The notes under the pieces are model-generated. The model was not told the origin of the DNA and searched no databases. It saw only the letters and a list, made by a program, of their open reading frames with translations. This document shows, in pieces, positions 7,613 to 14,494 of a DNA stretch of 15,754 bases; within the stretch, counting starts at the first letter, position 1, and each line of letters starts with the position of its first letter. Both the position numbers and the translations under genes were made by a program. The stretch comes from Bacteroidales bacterium. Lineage in GTDB: Bacteria; Bacteroidota; Bacteroidia; Bacteroidales; UBA932. Where the stretch lies: NCBI GenBank assembly GCA_017615445.1, contig JAGAAD010000080.1, positions 1 through 15,754 on the forward strand, in the 5' to 3' direction.

Positions 7613-8696
7613 AATCCTCGCGCTGGGTGCAGTCCTGGCGCTCTTCGTTTCCTGCGCGCCGAAAGCCCGCATCTCGATGACCGTGGACGGTGCTCCCGGC
7701 GCAAAGCTGGCCGTGCACAAGCTGAACGTGAGTTCGGCAGACCTGCTGGATTCCGTGAAGACGGACGCTAACGGGCATTTCTCGTACAGCCTGCCGGTCG
7801 CGAAAGGTCAGCCTGAGTTCGTCTATGTCTATAAAGGCGACGTCCGCTTGGCTGCGCTTCTGCTCGAAGCGGGCGAGAAGGCGGTAGTCTGCGCGGACAC
7901 CCTCGGCAATTTCAGCGTGGAAGGTTCGGCTGGTTCCGCCGAGCTGGCCGGGATCGAGAAGGCGTATTCGGACTTCATCCGCGACCTTGCAGCCGCGACC
8001 GAGCCCAGGGAGGCCACCAGCGTCTATGTCCGCTACTACCGCGACAGGCTGGCCTATGTAGTCGGCCATCCGTATTCACTAGCGGTCGTGCCCGTGCTCT
8101 TCCAGAATCTGGCGGCCGAGCTGCCCATCTTCAGCCAGAGCACAGACGCAATCCTGTTCAAGGCTGCGGCGGATTCGCTGAAGACGGTCTATCCGGAAAG
8201 TAAATATGTCAAGGCCCTCGAGACCGAAGCCGAGAGGCGCATGAACAACATGGCGATTCAGAACGCCGTGTTGAATGCGGAGCAGACCGGTTTCCCGGAC
8301 ATCTCGCTGCCGGACATCAACGCGCAGAAAGTCGCCCTTTCCGGTGTGGATTCGAAAGTGGTGCTGCTGCATTTCTGGGATGTGGACGATGCGGAGCAGA
8401 AGCTCTTCAATGTGGACGTGCTGCTTCCTCTCTACAAGAAGTATCACGCCAAGGGCCTCGAGATCTACGCGGTGGGCGTGACAAGCGACAAAGCCCTCTG
8501 GGCGTCTGTCGTCAGGAATCAGGCTCTGCCCTGGATCAACGTCTGCGACGGTTTCGGCGCCGCTTCTCCGGCTGTCCGCCTCTACAACCTGCAGACTCTT
8601 CCCACCACCATCATGATCGCGGACGGTGAAATCACCTCCGCCAACATTACCGGCGAATCTGGCCTCCGCAAAGAACTTTCGAGACTGCTGAAATAA
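7599..8696 (+). CDS. DUF4369 / thioredoxin-fold lipoprotein lacking the CXXC site
   Basis: A predicted periplasm-facing lipoprotein of 365 residues. The signal MRSFRILALGAVLALFVSC ends at Cys19. Residues about 23-110 look like the beta-sandwich DUF4369 domain of Bacteroidota (ISMTVDGAPGAKLAVHKL). A helical linker follows, then a thioredoxin/AhpC-like domain from about residue 230. The domain keeps the strand-loop-helix start (LLHFWD, His258-Asp261) and the cis-Pro loop (TLPTT, Pro335). The usual WCxxC is replaced by DDAEQ, with Asp264 and Gln267 at the cysteine positions. It should therefore not catalyse thiol exchange and may serve as a binding scaffold. ATG 7599 is preferred to TTG 7590 because it gives a clean signal peptide. 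It overlaps the HIT gene by 14 nt. The stop falls at the first hairpin of the 8696-8847 array. Domain assignment is good; its function is unknown. Confidence 0.85.
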   Translation: MRSFRILALGAVLALFVSCAPKARISMTVDGAPGAKLAVHKLNVSSADLLDSVKTDANGHFSYSLPVAKGQPEFVYVYKGDVRLAALLLEAGEKAVVCADTLGNFSVEGSAGSAELAGIEKAYSDFIRDLAAATEPREATSVYVRYYRDRLAYVVGHPYSLAVVPVLFQNLAAELPIFSQSTDAILFKAAADSLKTVYPESKYVKALETEAERRMNNMAIQNAVLNAEQTGFPDISLPDINAQKVALSGVDSKVVLLHFWDVDDAEQKLFNVDVLLPLYKKYHAKGLEIYAVGVTSDKALWASVVRNQALPWINVCDGFGAASPAVRLYNLQTLPTTIMIADGEITSANITGESGLRKELSRLLK

Positions 8697-8770
8697 GAAG
8701 CTTAGGCCCATTTGGGGCTTAAGCTTCGACAAATCTTCGAAGCTTAGGGCGTTTTCTGCCCTAAGCTTTG
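8696..8770. repeat. Pair of 33-nt hairpin units, GAAGCTTAG arms
   Basis: Two units, 8696-8728 and 8738-8770, are separated by 9 nt. Unit 1 pairs GAAGCTTAGGCCC (8697-8709) with GGGCTTAAGCTTC (8715-8727), 13 bp with one G-T pair and loop ATTTG. Unit 2 pairs CGAAGCTTAGGGC (8738-8750) with GCCCTAAGCTTTG (8758-8770), 13 bp with one G-T pair and a 7-nt T-rich loop. Unit 1 begins at the last base of the upstream stop codon. They resemble the pair at the ribF 3' end, in reverse orientation. Lying between convergent genes they could stop transcription in both directions, although U-tracts are poor. Confidence 0.8.
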
Positions 8771-8772
8771 TT

Positions 8773-8847
8773 TGAGGGATGAGGCTATTTTGGCTTTATC
8801 CCTCATGATTTTGCTGAGGGATGAGACGTTTTTGGGCTTATCCCTCA
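8773..8847. repeat. Pair of 33-nt hairpin units, TGAGGGAT arms
   Basis: Two units, 8773-8805 and 8815-8847, again have a 9-nt spacer and 42-nt period. Both begin TGAGGGATGAG and end TATCCCTCA, giving stems of at least 8 perfect pairs extended by G-T pairs, with T-rich loops. The loop side (TTTTGGGCTTA in unit 2) resembles that of the first unit of the neighbouring GAAGCTTAG pair, while the arm sequences differ but still pair. This looks like the same element with compensatory stem changes. The last unit ends 5 nt from the tsaB stop codon (8853-8855 on the minus strand). Confidence 0.8.
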
Positions 8848-8852
8848 TGGCG

Positions 8853-9605
8853 TTACCAGAGCTTTTTGCGGGAAACGGTGGCGACGAAATCTTTGAGATA
8901 GAAGGGCTCGAAGTAGGCGGTGTTTTCAAACTCGCGTGCTTCGAGCTTTTTGAATGCGAGGGGGGCCATCGAAGCGGCGTCGGCGACGAGTTCGACGAAG
9001 ACGTAGTCGGGGTCGGCGAGGACTTCGCGGCATTTCAGCGCGCCGTCGCCGACTAACAGAATCTTTCCGCCGGCATCAAACGGCAGACCTTCGCGCTTGC
9101 CTTTCAAATCCTCGCGCCAGGTCAGGGTGTCGAAGGCAGAAGGTCCTTCCACCACCACGGGAGCGATCTCGGTGAGGCGCTCGCCCGAGGGGCTGTAGAC
9201 CGCTGAATAGACCTCCATCCTGCGAGCGTCGATCATCGGCACGATCGCGGTGCAGCCGTCCGGCACCAGCCCGCCGGCGAGCGCCTTCTGCACGATGATG
9301 TCCGGAGTGCTGACGCTTATCAAGGGAATTCCGGCGCCGAAGCACAGACCTTTCGCCGTGGACGATCCCACACGCAGTCCCGTGTATGATCCCGGGCCGG
9401 CGCTTAGGCACACTGCCGCGCAGTCCGCGACCTTCAGGCCGAGCTCGGCGAGCACCTCGCTGACGAAGGGCGCCGTCAGCGCGGCGTGCTCCCTGCCGCC
9501 GGCGCTCTCGCGAACAGCCAGAACAACTCCGTCTTCGGCCAGTGCGACCGAACACAGCGAGGCTGAAGTCTCGATTAGGATTATCCTAGATTTCCTGGAT
9601 GCCAT
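8853..9605 (-). CDS. tsaB: tRNA threonylcarbamoyladenosine biosynthesis protein TsaB
   Basis: TsaB is the non-catalytic partner of TsaD in forming t6A37 on ANN-decoding tRNAs. The 250-residue protein has the ASKHA-type N-terminal strand ILIETSASLCSVAL (residues 9-22) and the family signature SAGPGSYTGLRVG (residues 68-80). Then comes AKGLCFGAGIPLISVSTPDI, and later MIDARRMEVYSAVY, which is typical of YeaZ/TsaB. The ATG (9603-9605, minus strand) lies inside the 3' end of cvpA, a 20-nt overlap that suggests translational coupling. The length is normal to slightly long. The stop codon is 5 nt from the last hairpin of the intergenic array. Confidence 0.93.
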   Translation of the reverse strand: MASRKSRIILIETSASLCSVALAEDGVVLAVRESAGGREHAALTAPFVSEVLAELGLKVADCAAVCLSAGPGSYTGLRVGSSTAKGLCFGAGIPLISVSTPDIIVQKALAGGLVPDGCTAIVPMIDARRMEVYSAVYSPSGERLTEIAPVVVEGPSAFDTLTWREDLKGKREGLPFDAGGKILLVGDGALKCREVLADPDYVFVELVADAASMAPLAFKKLEAREFENTAYFEPFYLKDFVATVSRKKLW

Positions 9606-10104
9606 TGCTTATCTTGGTGAAAAGACCTTCCAGATAGGGGAATACTGCATCCGTGAGCTGCTTGATCCAGCCGTAGATGGTGGAATCTTCCATGAACTGT
9701 GTGCTGAGCTGGAAGTATTTAGCGTTGAGATCATTAAAGAGCACAAACAACAGTCCGATTACCAGCGCTGTGTTGAAGATGGCGAGCACGAAGCCGAGTA
9801 TCTTGTTCAGCCAGCCCAGCGAAATGGCGCTGATCGCCTTGGACAAAAGTTTCGCGGCCAGGCTCAGCACCAGCACGCAAAGAATGATCACCACCACAAA
9901 GGACACTATGTAAAGAACGGTCGGCGAGCTGAGGGTAATCCACTGCGAAAGCCATGCGCCCACCTTGTCGGCGAAGAGATAAGCCGCATACGCACTCAGA
10001 AAAATTGAGAGTAAAGCGGCGAGTTGCTCGATGAATCCTTTCGTTATACCCCTGATTATTGCAGGGATAAAGATGACCAACAGAATGATGTCCAGAACGC
10101 CCAT
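9586..10104 (-). CDS. CvpA family inner-membrane protein
   Basis: A 172-residue integral membrane protein of the CvpA (colicin V production) family. The start MGVLDIILLVIFIPAIIRG is the family's usual opening, a first hydrophobic segment with a following RG(I)xKGF. Further hydrophobic segments lie at about residues 26-46, 62-86 and 101-122, with the small-residue-rich LGWLNKILGFVLAIFN stretch (about residues 95-111) typical of the family. The C-terminus is amphipathic. In E. coli the homologue is needed for colicin V production and affects purF expression; its biochemical role is not settled. The ATG (10102-10104, minus strand) is divergent from ileS, and the 3' end overlaps tsaB by 20 nt. 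The two form a likely operon. Confidence 0.88.
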   Translation of the reverse strand: MGVLDIILLVIFIPAIIRGITKGFIEQLAALLSIFLSAYAAYLFADKVGAWLSQWITLSSPTVLYIVSFVVVIILCVLVLSLAAKLLSKAISAISLGWLNKILGFVLAIFNTALVIGLLFVLFNDLNAKYFQLSTQFMEDSTIYGWIKQLTDAVFPYLEGLFTKISNGIQEI

Positions 10105-10111
10105 TTCCTTA

Positions 10112-10143
10112 TTTGCTTTTGGCCTTGATTTTTGTTAAATTTG
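10112..10143 (+). promoter_or_regulatory. Bacteroidota-type promoter for ileS operon
   Basis: TTTG at 10112-10115 and TAAATTTG at 10136-10143 give a full match to the Bacteroidota -33/-7 consensus with a 20-nt spacer. The expected start is near 10150, leaving an A-rich leader of about 18 nt before the ileS ATG at 10168 and no Shine-Dalgarno. Confidence 0.75.
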
Positions 10144-10149
10144 TAGGCT

Positions 10150-10157
10150 CAAAATTA
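10150..10157 (-). promoter_or_regulatory. Candidate -7 box for cvpA-tsaB (divergent)
   Basis: On the minus strand this reads TAATTTTG, matching TAnnTTTG, and would start transcription about 40 nt before the cvpA ATG. The -33 region (about 10178) is weak. It lies only 6 bp from the plus-strand -7 box, so the two promoters would compete or be co-regulated. Confidence 0.4.
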
Positions 10158-10167
10158 GGTAAAAAAA

Positions 10168-13100
10168 ATGACTTTTAAAGAGTATAAGGGTTTGGACCTT
10201 GTGGCCGCATCGGCAGAGGTGCTTGAGAGGTGGAAGAAGAACCATGCCTTCGAGCGTTCGCTCGAGGTCAGGGAGGGTGCTCCCGAGTTCATCTTCTTCG
10301 AAGGTCCGCCCAGTGCGAACGGCATGCCCGGTATTCACCACGTCATGGCGCGCAGCATCAAGGACGCCGTCTGCCGTTACAAAACGCAGAGCGGTTTCAA
10401 GGTCCGTCGCCGCGCCGGCTGGGACACTCACGGCCTGCCCGTGGAGCTCGGAGTGGAGAAGAAGCTAGGAATAACCAAGGAAGACATAGGAACCAAGATA
10501 ACGGTGGAGGAGTACAACAAAACCTGCCGCGAGGAGGTGATGAAGTACACAGCCGAATGGCGCAATCTCACCGAGCGTATCGGTTACTGGGTGGATATGG
10601 ACGCCCCGTACATCACGTACGATAACCGTTATATCGAGACTCTTTGGTACCTGCTGAAAGACATCTATCAGAAAGGCTACCTCTACAAAGGCAAATCGAT
10701 CCAGCCCTACAGCCCCGCCGCCGGAACCGGCCTCAGCACACACGAGCTGAACCAGCCCGGCTGCTACCGCGATGTCAAGGACACGACCTGCTGCGTGCAG
10801 TTCAAGGTCGTGGGCGAGGAGGATCTGTACTTCCTGGCTTGGACCACCACCCCGTGGACTCTTCCCAGCAACTGCGCCCTCTGCGTCGGTCCGAAGATAG
10901 ACTATGTCAAGGTCCGCAGCGCGAATCCGTACACCGGTATCCCCGCGACATACATAATCGCAAAAGAACTTGTCCCCGCCTGGTTCGACGGCAAGACCGA
11001 ATATGAAGTCCTGCCCGGCGAAATCAAGGGTTCGGAGCTCGAGGGCATGTGCTACGAGCAGCTCCTGCCGTGGTTCAACCCCGGAGAAGGCGCCTTCCGC
11101 GTCATCCTCGGAGACTATGTTACCACCAGCGAAGGAACCGGCATAGTGCATATCGCAGGAACCTTCGGAGCAGACGACGCCCGCGTCTCGAAAGAGGCCG
11201 GCGTGCCTGCGCTCTATGTGAAGGACAAAGACGGTAACCCCCAGGCCCAGGTGGACACCAAAGGCCGTTTCTACCGTCTGGAGGACCTGGATCCCGAATA
11301 CGTCAAGGCAAACGTCAATGTGGACCTCTACAAGCAGTGGTCCGGCCGTTACGTGAAGAACGCCTACGACCCGGACGCCACTCCGGAGACTCCCACCCTG
11401 GACGTAGATCTCTGCGTGTGGATGAAGCAGGAGAACAAAGCCTTCAAGATAGAGAAGCACGTGCACTCATACCCCCATTGCTGGAGGACGGACAAGCCCG
11501 TGCTCTATTACCCGCTGAACAGCTGGTTCATCAAGGCCTCCGCCGTCCGCGAGAAGATGATGGAGCTGAACCAGGGAATCGAGTGGAAGCCTGAGGCCAC
11601 CGGAACCGGCCGCTTCGGAAAATGGCTGGAGAACATCCAGGACTGGAACCTCAGCCGCAGCCGCTATTGGGGCACTCCGCTGCCCGTGTGGCGCACGGAG
11701 GACGGCAGGGAAGAGCTCTGCATCGGCAGCGTCAAAGAGCTTTATAACGAGATAGAGAAGTCGGTGAAAGCCGGCATAATGTCCGAGAACCCGCTGAAGG
11801 CGAGGGGCTTCGACCCTGAGGACATGAGCAAGGCGAACTACGACAAGATCGACCTGCACCGCCCGTACGTGGACAACATCTTCCTCGTCAGCCCGAGCGG
11901 CAAGCGCATGAAGCGCGAGACGGACCTGATCGACGTCTGGTTCGACAGCGGCGCCATGCCGTATGCGCAGACGGGCCTTCGCGGCCTCAAGACGCCCGAT
12001 TTCGGGGCCACGGCGGACTTCATCGCCGAAGGCGTGGACCAGACCCGCGGTTGGTTCTACACCCTGCACGCGATCCACACCATGGTCAGCGGGACTCCCG
12101 CGTTCAAGCGCGTGATCTCGAACGGCCTCGTGCTGGACAAGAAGGGCGAGAAGATGAGCAAGCGCCTCGGAAACGCGGTGGATCCGTTCAAGGCCCTGGA
12201 CACCTATGGCCCGGACGCCCTGCGCTGGTACATGCTCACTAACGCCCAGCCTTGGGACAACCTCAAATTCGACGAAGCCGGCGTGGACGAAGTCCGCAGG
12301 AAGTTCTTCGGCACGCTGTATAACTCATATTCCGTGTTCGCGCTGTATGCGAACATAGACAAGTTCGATCCCGCGGCCCCGAAGGTCGCTTACGACAAGC
12401 GCCCTATGTTCGACCGCTGGCTCATAAGCCGCCTGAACACACTCTCCAAGGCCGTCCGGGACGCTTATGAAGACTACGACGTCACCCTCGCAGGCCGCCT
12501 GGTGCAGGACTTCGTCTGCGACGATCTCAGCAACTGGTACATCCGCCTGAACAAGAAGCGCCTCTGGGGCTCCGGCATGAGCGAAGACAAGCTCTCGGCC
12601 TATCAGACTCTCTACGAAGCGCTGGTGGACGTGGCCCTTCTCTCGGCCCCGATCGCCCCGTTCTTCGCGGAAAGGCTGTATCTGGACCTGGTGCCCGGCG
12701 TGGAATCAGTGCACTATCAGCCGATGCCCGGTTCGGACGCGGCGCTGATCGACGAGGCTCTCGAAGAGAGCATGGCCTTCGCCCAGAAGGCCTCCTCGAT
12801 GGTCCTCGCCCTCCGCAAGAAGGTGGGAATCAACGTCCGCAAGCCGCTCGCGAAGGTGGTCGTGCCCGTCATAGACGACGAAGTCAAGGCCCATATCGAG
12901 AAGGTGGCCGGCATCTTCCTCGCCGAGGTGAACGTGAAGGAAATAGAGTTCCTGCACGACACCACCGGAATCATCACGAAGAAGATCAAGCCCAACTTCA
13001 AGACCCTCGGAAAGAAATACGGCAAGCAGATGAAGGAAATCGCAGCGGCGTTCGCGGCCTTCGGCCAGGAGCAGATAGGCGAAATCGAGCGCTGCGAAGG

Positions 13101-13521
13101 CGATTACTCCCTCGCGCTGCCTTCCGGCGAGGTGGTCCTGACCAGGGAAGACTACGAAATCAATTCCGAGGACATGCCCGGCTGGCTCGTCTCTTCCGAA
13201 GGCTCGCTGACGGTGGCCCTGGACATAGTCCAGACTCCGGAGCTGATTCGCGAAGGAAACGCCCGCGAGCTCATCCACCCCATCCAGACCCTCCGCAAGG
13301 AGCGCGACCTGGACGTGACGGACAGAATCGCGACGACGGTCTATGCCGGCGGCGAAGCCTACCAGCAGATTGAGGAGGCCCTCAAGGCATTCGGAGAATA
13401 TGTGGCTGCTCAGACCCTCTCGCTCAGCCTGGAGCTCAAGCGGATCGAGGACGCTCCGGAGACCGCAAGCGAGGTCGAATGGGACAAAGACACCATCAAG
13501 ATTGATATAAAAAAGAAATAA
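10168..13521 (+). CDS. ileS: Isoleucyl-tRNA synthetase
   Basis: A class I aminoacyl-tRNA synthetase that charges tRNA-Ile in the cytoplasm. The 1117-residue protein shows EGPPSANGMPGIHHV (residues 45-59), in which the usual HIGH box reads PGIHH. It also shows GWDTHGLPVELGVEKKLGI (from residue 84), the editing-domain motif WTTTPWTLPSN (225-235), DVWFDSGAMP, GVDQTRGWFYTLH, and the KMSKR loop at residues 662-666. A long anticodon-binding and C-terminal region follows, without the cysteine zinc finger of the E. coli type. Length and motif style fit the eukaryote-like (IleS2) group. That group is generally less sensitive to mupirocin, but resistance here is only inferred. It starts at ATG 10168 after a poly-A leader; dksA follows 19 nt after the stop. 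Confidence 0.96.
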   Translation: MTFKEYKGLDLVAASAEVLERWKKNHAFERSLEVREGAPEFIFFEGPPSANGMPGIHHVMARSIKDAVCRYKTQSGFKVRRRAGWDTHGLPVELGVEKKLGITKEDIGTKITVEEYNKTCREEVMKYTAEWRNLTERIGYWVDMDAPYITYDNRYIETLWYLLKDIYQKGYLYKGKSIQPYSPAAGTGLSTHELNQPGCYRDVKDTTCCVQFKVVGEEDLYFLAWTTTPWTLPSNCALCVGPKIDYVKVRSANPYTGIPATYIIAKELVPAWFDGKTEYEVLPGEIKGSELEGMCYEQLLPWFNPGEGAFRVILGDYVTTSEGTGIVHIAGTFGADDARVSKEAGVPALYVKDKDGNPQAQVDTKGRFYRLEDLDPEYVKANVNVDLYKQWSGRYVKNAYDPDATPETPTLDVDLCVWMKQENKAFKIEKHVHSYPHCWRTDKPVLYYPLNSWFIKASAVREKMMELNQGIEWKPEATGTGRFGKWLENIQDWNLSRSRYWGTPLPVWRTEDGREELCIGSVKELYNEIEKSVKAGIMSENPLKARGFDPEDMSKANYDKIDLHRPYVDNIFLVSPSGKRMKRETDLIDVWFDSGAMPYAQTGLRGLKTPDFGATADFIAEGVDQTRGWFYTLHAIHTMVSGTPAFKRVISNGLVLDKKGEKMSKRLGNAVDPFKALDTYGPDALRWYMLTNAQPWDNLKFDEAGVDEVRRKFFGTLYNSYSVFALYANIDKFDPAAPKVAYDKRPMFDRWLISRLNTLSKAVRDAYEDYDVTLAGRLVQDFVCDDLSNWYIRLNKKRLWGSGMSEDKLSAYQTLYEALVDVALLSAPIAPFFAERLYLDLVPGVESVHYQPMPGSDAALIDEALEESMAFAQKASSMVLALRKKVGINVRKPLAKVVVPVIDDEVKAHIEKVAGIFLAEVNVKEIEFLHDTTGIITKKIKPNFKTLGKKYGKQMKEIAAAFAAFGQEQIGEIERCEGDYSLALPSGEVVLTREDYEINSEDMPGWLVSSEGSLTVALDIVQTPELIREGNARELIHPIQTLRKERDLDVTDRIATTVYAGGEAYQQIEEALKAFGEYVAAQTLSLSLELKRIEDAPETASEVEWDKDTIKIDIKKK

Positions 13522-13540
13522 CAACAAAACAACCAACACT

Positions 13541-13939
13541 ATGGCAGAAGAGAAAACACGCTATTCCGATGAGGAACTTGCCGAGTTCAAGGCCATCATC
13601 GAAGATATGCTCGCTAAAGCCAAGGCGGAGTACAACACGTACCGCGAGGTGGCGCGCAGCGGCGGAGCCAACGACATCGACGACACATCCCCCTCGTTCA
13701 AGACGGTGGAGGACGACGGTGCAAACCAGCGTTCGAAGGAAGAGGCAAGCCAGCTTGCTCAGCGTCAGTACAAGTTCATCAAGAACCTCGAGGCGGCTCT
13801 CGTCAGGATCGAGAACAAGACCTACGGCATCTGCCGCGTCACCGGCAAGCTCATCCCCAAGGAGAGGCTTCGTCTCGTGCCGCACGCAACCCTTACCGTC
13901 GAGGCCAAGGAAATGCTTGCAAAGCAGGGCAAGAACTAG
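13541..13939 (+). CDS. DksA/TraR family RNA polymerase-binding protein, zinc cysteines lost
   Basis: A 132-residue DksA/TraR-type regulator, expected to insert a coiled coil into the RNA polymerase secondary channel. Residues about 5-95 are helical and charged, with an acidic turn (NDIDDTSPSF) at the likely coiled-coil tip. The C-terminal globular part reads YGICRVTGKLIPKERLRLVPHA, the position of the usual CxxC...CxxC zinc finger. Only Cys98 remains, so zinc is probably not bound. This degenerate form is, as far as I recall, common in Bacteroidota. It starts 19 nt after ileS with an AC-rich spacer and ends 3 nt before lspA. Whether it responds to ppGpp as E. coli DksA does cannot be read from sequence. 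Confidence 0.9.
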   Translation: MAEEKTRYSDEELAEFKAIIEDMLAKAKAEYNTYREVARSGGANDIDDTSPSFKTVEDDGANQRSKEEASQLAQRQYKFIKNLEAALVRIENKTYGICRVTGKLIPKERLRLVPHATLTVEAKEMLAKQGKN

Positions 13940-13942
13940 GCG

Positions 13943-14488
13943 ATGAAGATCTCGAAAGGAGCTAAACTGGCCATCCTCGGGATCGTGCTCGTCGTGATAG
14001 ATCAGGTCGTCAAAGTCCTGGTCAAGACTAACATGAGCCTCGGGGAAGTGATTCCGGTGATAGGGAACTGGTTCCGTCTGTGCTTCGTGGAGAACGAAGG
14101 CATGGCCTTCGGCATGAAGTTCGGCGGGCTGGTGGGAAAGGTGCTGCTCTCTGTGTTCAGGGTGGCCCTCACCGCTTTCCTTGTCTGGTGGATAGGCAAG
14201 CTGCTGAAACGCGAGGACACCCCGGTGGGAGTTCTCATCGGCCTGACTTTGATCACAGCCGGCGCCTTCGGCAACATTATCGACTGCTTCTTCTACGGCA
14301 TCATCTGGCCCGAGCTCAGGCTCGCCGGTGCGCCGTTCGGCTTCATGTTCGGAAAGGTGGTGGACATGTTCAGCGCCACCTTCTTCCCTCCGGTCTTCAA
14401 TTTCGCAGACAGTTGCGTGACCGTAGGCGCGTTCTACCTGATTCTCTTCCAATGGAAGTTTTTCTCACGCGAAGAAACTAAAAACTAA
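13943..14488 (+). CDS. lspA: Lipoprotein signal peptidase (signal peptidase II)
   Basis: An inner-membrane aspartyl protease that removes the signal peptide of prolipoproteins after lipidation. The 181-residue protein has a first membrane helix (AKLAILGIVLVVIDQVVKV) and the conserved WFRLCFVENEGMAFG. Both catalytic motifs are present: GAFGNIIDCFFYG with Asp114 (codon 14282-14284) and FNFADSCVTVGAF with Asp156 (codon 14408-14410). The stretch between them is longer than in E. coli, as I expect for Bacteroidota LspA. It starts at ATG 13943, 3 nt after dksA. The GH27 gene starts 6 nt after its stop. Substrates would include the M49 and DUF4369 lipoproteins in this window. Confidence 0.95.
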   Translation: MKISKGAKLAILGIVLVVIDQVVKVLVKTNMSLGEVIPVIGNWFRLCFVENEGMAFGMKFGGLVGKVLLSVFRVALTAFLVWWIGKLLKREDTPVGVLIGLTLITAGAFGNIIDCFFYGIIWPELRLAGAPFGFMFGKVVDMFSATFFPPVFNFADSCVTVGAFYLILFQWKFFSREETKN

Positions 14489-14494
14489 ACCCAT

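Noticed and set aside
8696..8847. CRISPR-like array
   Set aside because: Spacers are only 9 nt, units are palindromic over their whole length and vary in sequence, and no cas gene is nearby.
8744..9056. Short ORFs on both strands in the hairpin array, with a 14-residue peptide periodicity
   Set aside because: The periodicity comes from the 42-nt repeat period. There is no start signal and they run into tsaB antisense, so I do not call a gene.
9250..10008. Plus-strand open frame of 252 codons across tsaB and cvpA
   Set aside because: Crosses two overlapping, well-recognised minus-strand genes and has no coherent domain.
10465..12078. Two long minus-strand open frames (333 and 203 codons) inside ileS
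   Set aside because: Codon-bias shadows of ileS, with no supporting motifs or regulatory signals.
13496..14452. Minus-strand open frame of 318 codons opposite dksA and lspA
   Set aside because: Spans two well-supported plus-strand genes; low-complexity His/Glu-rich peptide without domain features.
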